In this document: piece after piece, positions 16,125 to 25,298 of the stretch
Numbering within the stretch: the first letter of the stretch is position 1
Layout of the letters: each line of letters opens with the position of its first letter
Assembly (NCBI RefSeq): GCF_007678455.1
Contig: NZ_VEEP01000011.1
Coordinates: 124,001 to 188,000, forward strand
Length of the DNA: 64,000 nt
Origin: Cytobacillus oceanisediminis 2691
GTDB taxonomy: Bacteria; Bacillota; Bacilli; Bacillales; Cytobacillaceae
Direction: 5' to 3'
Notes under the pieces: generated by a model
What the model saw: only the letters and a program-made list of their open reading frames with translations
Told to the model about the DNA's origin: nothing
The model's database searches: none
Made by a program: the position numbers and the translations under genes

Positions 16125-17174
16125 ATGGAAAAACTTAGATTGAATGTGGCTTTACTGAGGAAGCGAGTACCTAATCTTACTACCGCAGCAAAATCTGTCG
16201 GACTAAGACCTGCTACTGTTTCAAACCTATCTACGGGTAAAATTCCCGTTGGCAGGGCGGAGGTACGTACAATTGTGGCACTGGCGGAGCTTGCTGGCTG
16301 CTCCCTGGATGAACTTATTTTAAGAGGGGAGAGTGTGGAAATGATCGAAACTGGTATTAAAATCTTAGACTTATTTGCTCCAATTGCAAAAGGCGGGACA
16401 GTTGGCCTGGTCGCACGGCCGGGTATGGGCCAATTAGTAGTATTGGCTGAAATGCTGCACAGATTAAAAATGGAAGAGTATAAGACCATTCTTCTCAATC
16501 CAAAGGACAACCATCCTGAAATGAACGACATCCTTGATGATGTTGACTTTGTGGCTAATAGTATAGAAGAGACTTTTAACATGATGATTTCTGCAGGGGT
16601 TGACAAGAAATTTGTACTTACAGCTGATCGTGCATATGTTTTATCAGGAGAGATGTACACCCTGCAAGAAATGCTTGATGATAAAGACATGACAGAAGTA
16701 ACAACATTCTTGCTCGATTTAAAAGGAGAAGCAGTGGATGATGATCTTCCATATGGACCGCTCGATACTTTGTGGCAATTCGATGCTGATTTGGCTGCAA
16801 GACATAAATATCCGGCCGTAAATCCTATCTACTCTACATCTTCCATCCTTGAGGGTTCTTATCTAGACCCCGTTCACCATGGCGTACAGCAAAAAGCACA
16901 AAAATTACTCCGCCGATATCGGGAGTTGCGTTCGATCGTTACGGTTCACGGTGTCGGCCGTCTGCCGGAATCCGAACTTCAAGTCTACAAGCAAGGTGAA
17001 AAACTGGAGGCCTATTTGACTCAGCCCTTTTATGTTGCCGAACCTTATACTGGGAAAAAAGGTGTAACAGTAGGATTAAAAGAAACTTTATCTGACGTGA
17101 AAAAAATTCTTGAAAGCTCTCCAAGTGAGTTTAATGCAGAAGACCTCCAATTTATTGGTAAAATCGAATCTTGA
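16125..17174 (+). CDS. Helix-turn-helix protein fused to a degenerate F1-ATPase beta-like core
   Basis: 349 residues from ATG 16125, nine bases after AGGAGG. Residues 1-66 form an XRE/Cro-like helix-turn-helix (LTTAAKSVGLRPATVSNLSTG). From about 73 the protein aligns with the ATP synthase beta catalytic domain: ETGIKILDLFAPIAKGG (beta: ETGIKVVDLLAPY-KGG), a ruined P-loop at 91-104 where GGAGVGKT has become ARPGMGQL, LAARHKYPAVNPIYSTSSIL near 213-232, and the complete C-terminal helical domain (GVQQKAQKLLRRYRELRSI ... YLTQPFYVAEPYTGKKG) to the end. The N-terminal beta-barrel and part of the middle are lost. The Walker lysine is absent, so hydrolysis is unlikely, though the aromatic adenine-site segment PFYVAEPYTG is kept. 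Likely a nucleotide-responsive or structural DNA-binding protein; function unproven. Confidence 0.88.
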   Translation: MEKLRLNVALLRKRVPNLTTAAKSVGLRPATVSNLSTGKIPVGRAEVRTIVALAELAGCSLDELILRGESVEMIETGIKILDLFAPIAKGGTVGLVARPGMGQLVVLAEMLHRLKMEEYKTILLNPKDNHPEMNDILDDVDFVANSIEETFNMMISAGVDKKFVLTADRAYVLSGEMYTLQEMLDDKDMTEVTTFLLDLKGEAVDDDLPYGPLDTLWQFDADLAARHKYPAVNPIYSTSSILEGSYLDPVHHGVQQKAQKLLRRYRELRSIVTVHGVGRLPESELQVYKQGEKLEAYLTQPFYVAEPYTGKKGVTVGLKETLSDVKKILESSPSEFNAEDLQFIGKIES

Positions 17175-17187
17175 TCAGATAATTGAG

Positions 17188-17216
17188 AAAAGCCCGAGGT
17201 GCCTAGGGCTTTTTAT
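17188..17216 (+). terminator. Terminator after the HTH/F1-beta gene
   Basis: AAAAGCCC / GGGCTTTT stem with T-run. Confidence 0.85.
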
Positions 17217-17278
17217 CGTTCACCAGCTGAATATTCATGCTTAACATGGATTTGTATGTTTTGAAGACGGGGATTGCA

Positions 17279-17371
17279 ATGAAGAATTTGCGCCATGTAT
17301 TGGTCAATAATTCCATCCATTTGTTGATGGTTTTTTGGGCTGCACTGCTGAAAAAATGGATTTATCGTTGA
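17279..17371 (+). CDS. Possible 30-aa membrane micro-protein
   Basis: ATG at 17279 lies seven bases after ACGGGGA; 30 codons encode a peptide with a hydrophobic core (NSIHLLMVFWAALLKK) ending in KKWIYR. Size and composition fit a single-pass membrane micropeptide, but the evidence is only one ribosome site and one hydrophobic run. Terminator-like stems lie on both sides. Confidence 0.22.
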   Translation: MKNLRHVLVNNSIHLLMVFWAALLKKWIYR

Positions 17372-17406
17372 TTGGAAAGCCCAGATAAAGATTCACTAAA
17401 AGAATT

Positions 17407-17448
17407 AAAAGAGCCGGCAATTAATTAAAACCGGCTCTTTCCGTTTTT
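17407..17448. terminator. Terminator-like hairpin
   Basis: AAAGAGCCGG / CCGGCTCTTT stem with an AT-rich loop and TTTCCGTTTTT tail; located downstream of the minus-strand diguanylate cyclase operon and the possible micro-protein. Confidence 0.65.
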
Positions 17449-17494
17449 ATTAGATATGCATTTAACAGTGAGGTGTTCTTTGACCTTTGGCTCC

Positions 17495-17983
17495 TTAATA
17501 ACGGCCTACTTGCAGCTGCTTGAACACCTCATCCCGAACCTCTTGCAGGGTGTCAGGGTGGAGCAGCTTTGTGGTACTAATTTTTAAATAAGCCTCTTCA
17601 TCAATACTGCCTTCTTGCTGAAGCTTATCTAAATGGGGAAGCCGGAAATTTCCGATTGGCAAATATGCGAGATATAGTTTTTCTCCTTCATGGTCCAAAG
17701 ATATTTTTATTCCCTTTAACTCAGGATAAAAAAAGGATGAGTAATCCTGTTCGATGATCAAGTCCTCTTTCACCGCCGCTTTTATATAGGGAAGAGTAGT
17801 AGGAAGTGAAATGAAATAGATCATCTGGTCATAAGAGTAATGTAAATCAGCTATTCTGATAGCATATTGGGATGTGACCCGCTTCGAGTAATTCTTCATC
17901 GAAAGGGTATACATCGGCCTGCTTGTCATTATAGATGTCAAAACGAAGACCAATGCAGCGATAATAAATGTCAGTTCAATCAA
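17495..17983 (-). CDS. Single-pass membrane protein coupled to the diguanylate cyclase gene
   Basis: 162 residues from TTG at 17983, ten bases after AAGGAG inside the last codons of the upstream cyclase gene; TTGATTGA overlaps that gene's stop, so translation is coupled. Residues 2-17 are strongly hydrophobic (IELTFIIAALVFVLTS), then a soluble, extracytoplasmic-looking domain with many aromatic and acidic residues. I do not recognise the domain. It may be a sensory or regulatory partner of the cyclase. Confidence 0.7.
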   Translation of the reverse strand: MIELTFIIAALVFVLTSIMTSRPMYTLSMKNYSKRVTSQYAIRIADLHYSYDQMIYFISLPTTLPYIKAAVKEDLIIEQDYSSFFYPELKGIKISLDHEGEKLYLAYLPIGNFRLPHLDKLQQEGSIDEEAYLKISTTKLLHPDTLQEVRDEVFKQLQVGRY

Positions 17984-19532
17984 TGCAAACGAACTCCTTA
18001 AATGTGACCACCGTATTTTTTCCAGATCTTTTTGCTTTATAAAGTGCTTGATCGGCTGCCTCAATGAGTTCATTTTTACTCGTGATGGCAGGGTGATCTG
18101 TACATGCTATTCCAATGCTTACAGTTAAAATGCCATGTGGTTGGGTTTCCTCGCCGGGAAAGCTTGCTGCTTCTACATTTTTTCGAATGGTTTCCGCCAT
18201 TACTTCTGCTTTTGGCAGAGGTGTTCCCGGTAAAAGCACAACAAATTCCTCACCGCCAAACCTGAAGGAGAAATCACCAGCTCTTAATGAATTCTCTATG
18301 ACACGTGCAAGTTTCATCAACACCTCATTACCAAGGAGGTGTCCATTCTTATCATTAAAAACCTTGAAATAGTCAATATCGAAAATAATCAATGACAAAG
18401 GCCCGGGACCTTTTGCATCATCTGGAAAGTAATCATCAAGAATAGTCTGGAATGCGCGCTGGTTTAGGAGCCCCGTAAGTCCATCTCTCAAGGCCATTTC
18501 TTCAATCTGTTGATAAAGTCTGGCATGGTCAAGCGCGATGGCCGCCTGGTTGGCAAGCGGCAGAATATTCTCAGTATCTATCAATGTAATCGGACGCTTG
18601 TTAACAATATTGTCTATCAAAAGGATTCCGATATTTTTCCCCTGATTAATCAAGGGGATGACCGCAAATTCATCCGTTTGGAACAGGCTGTTAATCAGTG
18701 CCTGGGAGGAATCGGTTTCATCGATCTCCTTCACGATCACCGGCTGTTGTCGTGTTAATGATTGGCTAAAGACATTTTGGCCATCAAGCGGAATATCCAG
18801 TGACCGAAGTATTGAATTCAATTCAGGATCAGTGAAGTTGCTGTCGAAATTATGTTCAATCAAGTCGCGCAGCTTCAATTTGTCTTCCGATATCTTCTCC
18901 CAAACTTCATAGCCTTTTTTTACATCCATCGGCCCTACACCGACTACTCCTTTTAAAGAATTTGTTTCATGTGATGACAAGAAAATCATTGCCCGATTGA
19001 AGCCTAGTCCATGACCCGCAGTAACCGAAGTCAGGATTACTTTCAATAGCATATCCTGCTGAAGAGTTCGCTGCATGGTCGTACTTACTTCACGGAACAC
19101 TTGTAAATGCTTTGATTGATTCATGAGCATATTTGTCCACAACTGATGATTGGTTCCCTTTTTATCGATTTGTTGTGAAACATAACCTGCTGCTGAACCA
19201 ATTGCAAAATACACCGGGATAAGGAGTATCGGGAAAACTTCAGCCTGAAAGAAAACAAGGGAGGTGCTTAATCCAGCGGCAGTTAATCCGCCTATCAGGT
19301 TGAAGGAGGATCCTGATAATGCAATAAAAAAGAGAACCATCCATATTAAATGGTTTGTTCCAAAAAGCAAACCAGAAATTTCGACAAGCAACAGAGAGGC
19401 GAGGACCAGGATAAGTCGATTCAACCAAGCGCTTACATGGAATCTAATGATATTCGCTAATCCAGCTAACCCGCCGGAGATTAGGATTATAAAAAGAAGT
19501 TCAATCAGAGTGCTCACTCCTATATGGGACAT
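17976..19532 (-). CDS. Membrane GAF-GGDEF diguanylate cyclase
   Basis: Makes cyclic di-GMP from two GTP. 518 residues: four or so membrane helices in the first 125 residues, a GAF-like sensor domain roughly 155-335 (contains the NRAMIFLS and FAVIPLINQGKNIGILLIDN segments), and a GGDEF domain from about 350. The active site is GGEEF, a competent variant, and the RAGD sequence five residues before it is an inhibitory I-site (RxxD), so feedback by c-di-GMP is expected. The start is uncertain: ATG at 19532 has a weak ribosome site while AGGAGTG lies just inside the frame. Confidence 0.9.
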   Translation of the reverse strand: MSHIGVSTLIELLFIILISGGLAGLANIIRFHVSAWLNRLILVLASLLLVEISGLLFGTNHLIWMVLFFIALSGSSFNLIGGLTAAGLSTSLVFFQAEVFPILLIPVYFAIGSAAGYVSQQIDKKGTNHQLWTNMLMNQSKHLQVFREVSTTMQRTLQQDMLLKVILTSVTAGHGLGFNRAMIFLSSHETNSLKGVVGVGPMDVKKGYEVWEKISEDKLKLRDLIEHNFDSNFTDPELNSILRSLDIPLDGQNVFSQSLTRQQPVIVKEIDETDSSQALINSLFQTDEFAVIPLINQGKNIGILLIDNIVNKRPITLIDTENILPLANQAAIALDHARLYQQIEEMALRDGLTGLLNQRAFQTILDDYFPDDAKGPGPLSLIIFDIDYFKVFNDKNGHLLGNEVLMKLARVIENSLRAGDFSFRFGGEEFVVLLPGTPLPKAEVMAETIRKNVEAASFPGEETQPHGILTVSIGIACTDHPAITSKNELIEAADQALYKAKRSGKNTVVTFKEFVCID

Positions 19533-19672
19533 CTTAAGTCCATTTTACTATTTATTTCATATGGACTCGGTTTTTTTCACTATAAAGATTTTTATCTAAA
19601 TTAGTTATGTAATAAATAAAAAAAACTGAATCAGAAATAATAATTATATCATCGAAGTATCGGGGTGAGAAG

Positions 19673-20681
19673 ATGGAAGATAAGACGAAAATCGACTTAA
19701 CAGCTGCAGAAATGTCCAGTCTTTGGACACAGTATATAAACGATACGGTTTCAATCTGTGTATTAAGCTATTTTTTGAATAAAACCGAAGATAACAGAGT
19801 AAAAGAAATCGTCGAATTTGCCCTAAATGCTTCACGAAAAAACATTTCTCTTGGACAGGAGATTTTCGATGGAGAAGGATTTCCCTATCCGGTCGGTTTT
19901 ACAGCAAAAGACGTGAATGTCCATTCCCCCAAGGCTCTTTTCTGATACGTTTGTGATGATGTATCTTAGGTATATGTCCATTCTTGGCATGGCTGCAAAC
20001 GCAGCGGCAATCGGTCTCGGTACACGGCCTGATGTTATCCTCCTGCATAAAAGCGTATTAAAATCGGCAATCCAGCTGCAGGATAAGACCAGGGAATTGA
20101 TGCTTGAACAGGGTACTTACATAAGGCCTCCATTTATATCGGTTCCGGATAAAGCAGAATTTGTGGAAAAACAAAAATTTCTTTCCGGATTGAAAAATAG
20201 AAGGCGAGCATTGACTTCTATAGAAATTTCACATTTATTCTTGAATATACAGACAAATCAAATAGGCAAGGCCTTAATTATGGGTTTCATCCAGGTAGCT
20301 CAAGATAAAGAAGTCAAGGGATACTTACAACGAGGAAAGAAAATCGCCCATAAGCACGGAGATTTATTCAGTGATATTCTTAAGCAGAATGATATACCAG
20401 CTCCGATGTTCTGGGACTCGGCAGTAACAGATACGACAACACAAATTTTCTCGGATAAGCTGATTATGTTCCATGTTTCAGCTATGATTGCCGCGGGTAT
20501 CGGCAATTATGGTGCAGCAATGGCGGCAAGTCCGCGAAAAGATATCGGAATACAGTATGCATCATTGATCCCGGAAATCGCATTGTATGCTGAGGACGGT
20601 GCGAATATCATGATTAAAAACTCCTGGTTGGAGGAACCCCCGATGGCCGACGATCGAGACGTGCTTTCCGGACAGAAATAA
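19673..20681 (+). pseudogene. DUF3231 family protein, interrupted by a +1 frameshift
   Basis: Two frames together make one DUF3231 protein of about 335 residues. Frame one runs 19673-19945 (90 aa, ending ...FTAKDVNVHSPKALF) and the second continues from about 19923 (...PRLFSDTFVMMYLRYMS) to 20681. The family motif D-V-N-x-x-x-P-R-L-x-S-D-T-F is restored if one C is removed from the CCCCC run at 19926-19930. Both parts are otherwise undamaged, so this is a recent lesion, a sequencing error, or possibly a +1 shift at CCC-A. The family has two ferritin-like helical halves; function unknown. Confidence 0.8.
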
Positions 20682-21121
20682 GCTTAATTTGATCCAATTA
20701 GAAAAATCTCTTTCCAAAATTAGTAACTCTATTTATAAGAGAATATAACTTAATAAGCACGCTAAATAGCAGTCCATTTTGTAACTGAATTGGACTGTTT
20801 CTTTTTGTTGAGGGTGAATCAGCGCGGTAATTCGTACCCAATTAGACTTGGTGACAAAAAGTTATTATCAGTATGTAAATTCATATGACTATATTTGTTA
20901 GAATTGGTAAAATAGGGTCGGATATATATTTTTATATTTTTCAACTTTCTACGACGAATAGTTAAATAAGAAACCTAGATATCCTAAGAGGAATTTCCTT
21001 GCCGGTAAAGAATACTAAGAATGAAATGTCGCTTTGTTTTAAAAAGCTCTCTTATAACAGCTTTGTGTTCTTAAGTAAAAGAACTCTAATTAAATGATTT
21101 CTATATAAAGTAGGGAAGAAA
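20682..21121. other. AT-rich intergenic stretch
   Basis: About 440 bp with no supported gene. It holds one terminator hairpin (20767-20808) and an AT-rich segment that probably contains the promoter of the next gene. Confidence 0.5.
20767..20808 (+). terminator. Terminator downstream of the DUF3231 gene
   Basis: CAGTCCA / TGGACTG stem and T-rich tail. Confidence 0.75.
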
Positions 21122-21526
21122 ATGTATAGAAAATTAAGTAATATTGACTTCAATTCTTTTATAGGCCAGAAAGTAACCGAGGTAAGAGTGGATAAGAATC
21201 TACCTTTAGTAATGATTTTTGAATCAGGCAGATTAATAGTTGAATGTCCATGGAGGCTGCAAGTTAAGAAAGAAATTGCCATTGGGTATTCAGACTGTAT
21301 CCACTCACCTGAAAGATACTCTCATAAAAAGATTGAAAAGATACTTATGGGAAAAGGAATAATTAATATCCTTCATTTTGATGAAATATCTGATTTAGTC
21401 GTGAAATTTGAGGGTGACGTTGTTCTTGAATTGTTCCATGACAGTAATTATTTTGAAGGATGGCAGATAAGTGAAGACAAAGGGTTTGAATTAGTATCTT
21501 TGCCAGGAGGTTCTTATTCGGATTAG
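21122..21526 (+). CDS. Hypothetical protein, possibly DUF6188/immunity-like
   Basis: 134 residues, all-beta-looking, no signal or membrane segment. The C-terminal part (VLELFHDSNYFEGWQIS ... LPGGSYSD) resembles DUF6188-type small proteins often found next to polymorphic toxins, but this is a memory-based likeness. Upstream AGGGAAGAAA is only a fair ribosome site. Low GC compared with its flanks suggests an acquired gene. No toxin gene is next to it. Confidence 0.6.
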   Translation: MYRKLSNIDFNSFIGQKVTEVRVDKNLPLVMIFESGRLIVECPWRLQVKKEIAIGYSDCIHSPERYSHKKIEKILMGKGIINILHFDEISDLVVKFEGDVVLELFHDSNYFEGWQISEDKGFELVSLPGGSYSD

Positions 21527-21809
21527 TTAAGCACAACCATCGTACGATTGTTTGGTGGCTTAAGTATAATAATGCATTTAGCTGTAATACCTCCTTATTA
21601 TTTCTTAAACGTAGCAGCATACCCATACGTGTACTAATGGAAACTCACGTAATATGAAATTTATTTGATCTAAAAGGAAGATGGTACCTTTTTTGTTGTA
21701 TTCCTATTTGCATGGGGCAGTTAGTTTATTATAAGTTTTTGTCTTAGGATAGGCTAATTTATTATCTTTTGGATTAAAGTACAAAATGAACCAGGAATAG
21801 GAGAAAAGG

Positions 21810-22058
21810 ATGAATAAACAAATTAGTCAATTTTTCTATATATCATTATATATTGGTAATCTTATTAAAAATAAAATTGGAATGGGCAATAAGGGGATTA
21901 TTGTATACGTATTAGTATATTTTAGTTTTTCTACCTTTCTGTCAATACTCACCAATGGATCTGATATATGGTTAATTAAGGTGCTTATGCCTTCTTTTAT
22001 TAGCAATTATCTACTGATGGGAATGCTGTATGTCTTCTTTTTTACTTGGAGGAGATAG
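21810..22058 (+). CDS. Small hypothetical membrane protein
   Basis: 82 residues with two hydrophobic segments (about 31-48 and 62-79) and a C-terminal RR. ATAGGAGAAAAGG precedes ATG. Very AT-rich. Not recognised. Confidence 0.5.
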   Translation: MNKQISQFFYISLYIGNLIKNKIGMGNKGIIVYVLVYFSFSTFLSILTNGSDIWLIKVLMPSFISNYLLMGMLYVFFFTWRR

Positions 22059-22227
22059 AAATGTACGGACAGTATAAGGTGGGTTGATTCAAGAAGGAAT
22101 AGCTTCCTTCTTTTTTTCCTTATTGAACAAATGGCGCAATTTAGTTAAAGAAGAAGCTGGAAAACATAGGGTTATAAAATGTCTTCTTGAATTAAATAGA
22201 TCAGAAGTGAAAAAAGGGGAGAGTATT

Positions 22228-22860
22228 TTGGGTTCAAGAATAATGCACTCAATTATTGGTAAAAAAATTGCAGAGGCTTTATCGATCGAGGACAAAACAT
22301 CATTTTTGCTTGGCAGCATTGCTCCAGACGCAGTTTTTACATACGAGGAAAAAAACTTATCACATTTCTTCATAGGTGAAGTGCAAGATTATTCAAGAAA
22401 CGTTGATTATAAAGGATTTTTACATAAATATAGTTCCCAAGTAGAAAACGCTTATATATTGGGGTACTGTGCACATTTAATTGCTGATGATATATGGTTA
22501 AGAGGTTTTAACCTGTCTTGGTTAAAGAACAGAATGGATGCTGATGATGGATTATACAAGTTATACCATAATGATTTCCGATTACTAAATGGAAAGTTAT
22601 TAGAACACTATGGTTTTTCAGATGAATTGAGAAAGTTATTTAGTCATTATCATCTAACCCAAGATTTAGATGAGGTTACTTCGATAGAAGTTGAAAAATT
22701 AGTTCCTTATGTATTAGGAGATATGGTGTACGATAAGGAACTTCTAAATGAAAAACTTAATGTTTTTACTTTTAATCAAATTATCGGTTATATAGAGACT
22801 TCAGTTGATCATGCGGTACAAATTATTAAACCACACCTTACAAAACAAGTCAGAAACTAA
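22228..22860 (+). CDS. Zinc-dependent phospholipase C-like / metal-dependent hydrolase
   Basis: 210 residues from TTG at 22228, five to six bases after GGGGAG; starting there gives MGSRIMHSIIGKKIAEAL, the usual beginning of the family, whereas the frame extends upstream without a good start. Conserved metal-site residues are H7, the D in GSIAPDA, H in LSHFF, and the H/D pair in CAHLIADDIW. The pattern fits the small cytosolic zinc-dependent phospholipase C/HD-like group common in Bacillus. Substrate unknown. It lies in an AT-rich accessory stretch. Confidence 0.75.
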   Translation: MGSRIMHSIIGKKIAEALSIEDKTSFLLGSIAPDAVFTYEEKNLSHFFIGEVQDYSRNVDYKGFLHKYSSQVENAYILGYCAHLIADDIWLRGFNLSWLKNRMDADDGLYKLYHNDFRLLNGKLLEHYGFSDELRKLFSHYHLTQDLDEVTSIEVEKLVPYVLGDMVYDKELLNEKLNVFTFNQIIGYIETSVDHAVQIIKPHLTKQVRN

Positions 22861-22990
22861 TAGATGCGTAGACTCATGGTGAAACTGCCTACACATTTTG
22901 AGTTCTTTCTAATTAAAAACGATCAAGGAATATGGATACTGCATACGCAATAAATAAACGGAAAATTCCGAATAAAAAGGGGGTTGGAAT

Positions 22991-23497
22991 ATGTTCTTTC
23001 CTACACATATTGTATCTGCTGGTGGATTTGTTGAAGATTCGGAAGGAAATATTCTTTTAGTAAAAACTCGTGACGGTGGTTGGGTTTATCCTGGAGGACA
23101 AGTGGAAGCCGGAGAAAATCTCATGGATGCTTTGGTTCGTGAAATCAAAGAAGAAAGTGGAATTAGCACGACGGTTAGCCACTTAGTTGGTGTCTATTCA
23201 AATACGGGTACTTTTAAATGGTACGATGGTGAAACTGATGTTCCTACTCAAGTTATTTTTGATTTCGTATGTCATCCTATTGGTGGTCAATTAGCTGTTT
23301 CTGAAGAAACCACTGATTGCCGCTGGGTAGCGAAAGATCAAGTTTTAGAAATGGTTACACATCCCGCTATTCGAACTCGCTCTCAAGCTTATCTGCAGTT
23401 TAAAGGGGAGGTAAATTACATTGAATATATTACAAGCCCCCAGTTTAAAATCAAGCATCAGACAGGGATATCGAAGCAGATTGTTTCTCCAATATGA
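22991..23497 (+). CDS. NUDIX hydrolase
   Basis: 168 residues. The Nudix box is complete: GGQVEAGENLMDALVREIKEESGI near residues 36-59 (G-x5-E-x7-R-E-x-x-E-E-x-G). A short strand-rich N-terminus (HIVSAGGFVEDSEGNILLVK) precedes it. AAAAAGGGGG lies seven bases before ATG. The last 25 residues are an extension without recognised function. Substrate (a nucleoside diphosphate derivative) cannot be told. Confidence 0.88.
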   Translation: MFFPTHIVSAGGFVEDSEGNILLVKTRDGGWVYPGGQVEAGENLMDALVREIKEESGISTTVSHLVGVYSNTGTFKWYDGETDVPTQVIFDFVCHPIGGQLAVSEETTDCRWVAKDQVLEMVTHPAIRTRSQAYLQFKGEVNYIEYITSPQFKIKHQTGISKQIVSPI

Positions 23498-23634
23498 TAC
23501 TGACAGGCGCATCGATTAGGAAAGATAAATAGGGTTTGAAAAAACTTTTAAAAAAACGAAGCAATTTAGTGGAAGAAGATTGGTGTATTTAGGAAGAATA
23601 TCAGCATTAAAACTTTATTTCAAGGGTGATATTA

Positions 23635-24366
23635 TTGGTTGAAAAGTACATTAAGGTGGAAAATGGCAATCTTTGGACAGATAAAAGAGGGCAGGGAGTT
23701 CCGGTTATTTTAATCAGCGGTGGTCCTGGCTCTTGTAACTATTTAGATTCTATATCAAATCTTATTGATGATATCTGTGAAGTTATTATGTTTGATCCTA
23801 AAGGATGTGGTCGATCAAATTATGATGGAAATGGGTACGATTTAGAAGCTTGTCTTCAAGACATTGAAAACATTCGGGAAGAGTACGGCCATCAAAGTTG
23901 GGTAGTAATTGGACATTCCTGGGGGGCTGATTTAGGGTTGGCTTATTCGCTTTTGTATCCCAAATCCGTAATAGGCTATGTTTCAATTTCAGGAACTGGA
24001 ATCCAAAATGATAGGGATTGGAAAGATACTTATAATCGAAACAAAGTAGAAATTGATGAATTGAAACCGGATTTTGAGTATGAGGCTAATAATATTGTTC
24101 ACCGTTCTCTTATTGATTCTTGGAGAGAATTTATAAAGAAACCATTATTGTTAAAAGAAATCTCACAGATTGACTTACCTTCACTTTTTATTTATGCCGA
24201 AAATGATATTCGCCCTTCTTGGTCAATTGAACAAATCTCAAATCTTATTCCTAATTCTAGATATATCGAAATTGAAGGAGCAGAACATTATATTTGGCTA
24301 AACAAGAAGAAAGAATTAGGTGAAGTCTTAAAACCTTTTATTAAGCAAATGGGCCAGTTATTTTAA
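23635..24366 (+). CDS. Alpha/beta hydrolase (prolyl iminopeptidase-like)
   Basis: 243 residues from TTG 23635, which follows AAGGGTG by six bases; the in-frame GTG at 23626 overlaps that site. Oxyanion segment SGGPG, nucleophile elbow GHSWG (Ser near residue 95), acid in AENDIRPS and His in GAEHYIW complete the triad. The HGGPG-like motif places it near the prolyl-iminopeptidase branch, although that branch carries H where this has S. Located in the AT-rich accessory stretch. Confidence 0.85.
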   Translation: MVEKYIKVENGNLWTDKRGQGVPVILISGGPGSCNYLDSISNLIDDICEVIMFDPKGCGRSNYDGNGYDLEACLQDIENIREEYGHQSWVVIGHSWGADLGLAYSLLYPKSVIGYVSISGTGIQNDRDWKDTYNRNKVEIDELKPDFEYEANNIVHRSLIDSWREFIKKPLLLKEISQIDLPSLFIYAENDIRPSWSIEQISNLIPNSRYIEIEGAEHYIWLNKKKELGEVLKPFIKQMGQLF

Positions 24367-24704
24367 GAAAAACTTAAATCATATTGTAAAATTAAAGAGA
24401 TCCTCAAGTCTTGACTTCCATACAGTTAATCCACAACGAAATTGTCACCACCATAAATGAGATTTTGAAGAAGTCGTAAATAGTTGGTTGGACTGTTAAC
24501 AAGCACGTATATTTTCTAAATGAATATCAGAACAATTGTGTAAAAAACTACTTAAAGTAACGGGTACTTATGCCAGAAAAATAATTAGTGAAATGCTTGG
24601 AGATTCACTACCCCAAGCATTTTTCTTGCCAAATCTCCTTTTAATTAGCTTTTGCCGTTTAGAACAGAAGTCGTTAAAAAAGTGGAAAGGTACTTTCTTT
24701 TCGT
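24367..24704. other. Intergenic stretch without a supported gene
   Basis: AT-rich, about 340 bp; only a terminator-like hairpin at 24591-24626 stands out. Confidence 0.5.
24591..24626 (+). terminator. Terminator-like hairpin
   Basis: AAATGCTTGG / CCAAGCATTT stem with T5 tail, some 225 bp after the alpha/beta hydrolase stop. Confidence 0.6.
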
Positions 24705-25070
24705 TCATTGACTTTGATTCAAATTCGGGAATTTGACGGGGGTATTTAATGATAGTTGATCCCGGTAGGAACGATAAGCAACGACACTGTGAAAGTTTGA
24801 ATGAACATCTAACTGAAGAATCTTAGAGCCATTTGTTTCTAAATAATACTTCATTTGTCCTTGCGCAAGCTCATAGAATGACAAAGTAATCCCCAAATAG
24901 TGTTTCGTGGTCACTTTACTGTCAGGATGATTCATCACATAATTTGCAATCTGCTGTACCGTAGCTGATGGTGTAGAGGTGATGGAATAAAAAGTCTCCT
25001 TTGCATTGCTATACGCTTGGTTTAAAGTGTTTCTTGCTTTTTCAAGAAATTGGTTAACAGCATTGTTCAT
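24705..25070 (-). CDS. Hypothetical protein (121 aa)
   Basis: Soluble, 121 residues, helical N-terminal half (NNAVNQFLEKARNTLNQAYSN) and a beta-rich C-terminal half. TTGGAGGT lies seven bases before ATG on the minus strand, so it is a convincing gene. I do not recognise the family. It stands alone. Confidence 0.65.
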   Translation of the reverse strand: MNNAVNQFLEKARNTLNQAYSNAKETFYSITSTPSATVQQIANYVMNHPDSKVTTKHYLGITLSFYELAQGQMKYYLETNGSKILQLDVHSNFHSVVAYRSYRDQLSLNTPVKFPNLNQSQ

Positions 25071-25298
25071 ATTTGTACCTCCAACTCTATTTAAGATGTT
25101 TATTAATATACCCTTCTAATTTCATTAGAATCCATATACTGGTTCAAATTTGAGAAGAAAAAGGCGGGAGATTAGTTGCTGTGGTAAAGTAATGCTTAAC
25201 CAAAGTGTTTTATGAACATTCTTAGGATGAGTTTAAAACAATTCGTTATAATATGATGATTAAAGTGGTAAGGATTTACATAAACAGAAAACGGGGGA

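Noticed and set aside
22084-22227. N-terminal extension of the zinc hydrolase gene
   Set aside because: No start signal, and the family begins at the MGSRIMH segment, which has its own TTG and ribosome site.
24536-24736. 66-codon plus-strand frame
   Set aside because: Runs through a terminator-like hairpin, lacks a ribosome site and has no coherent protein features.
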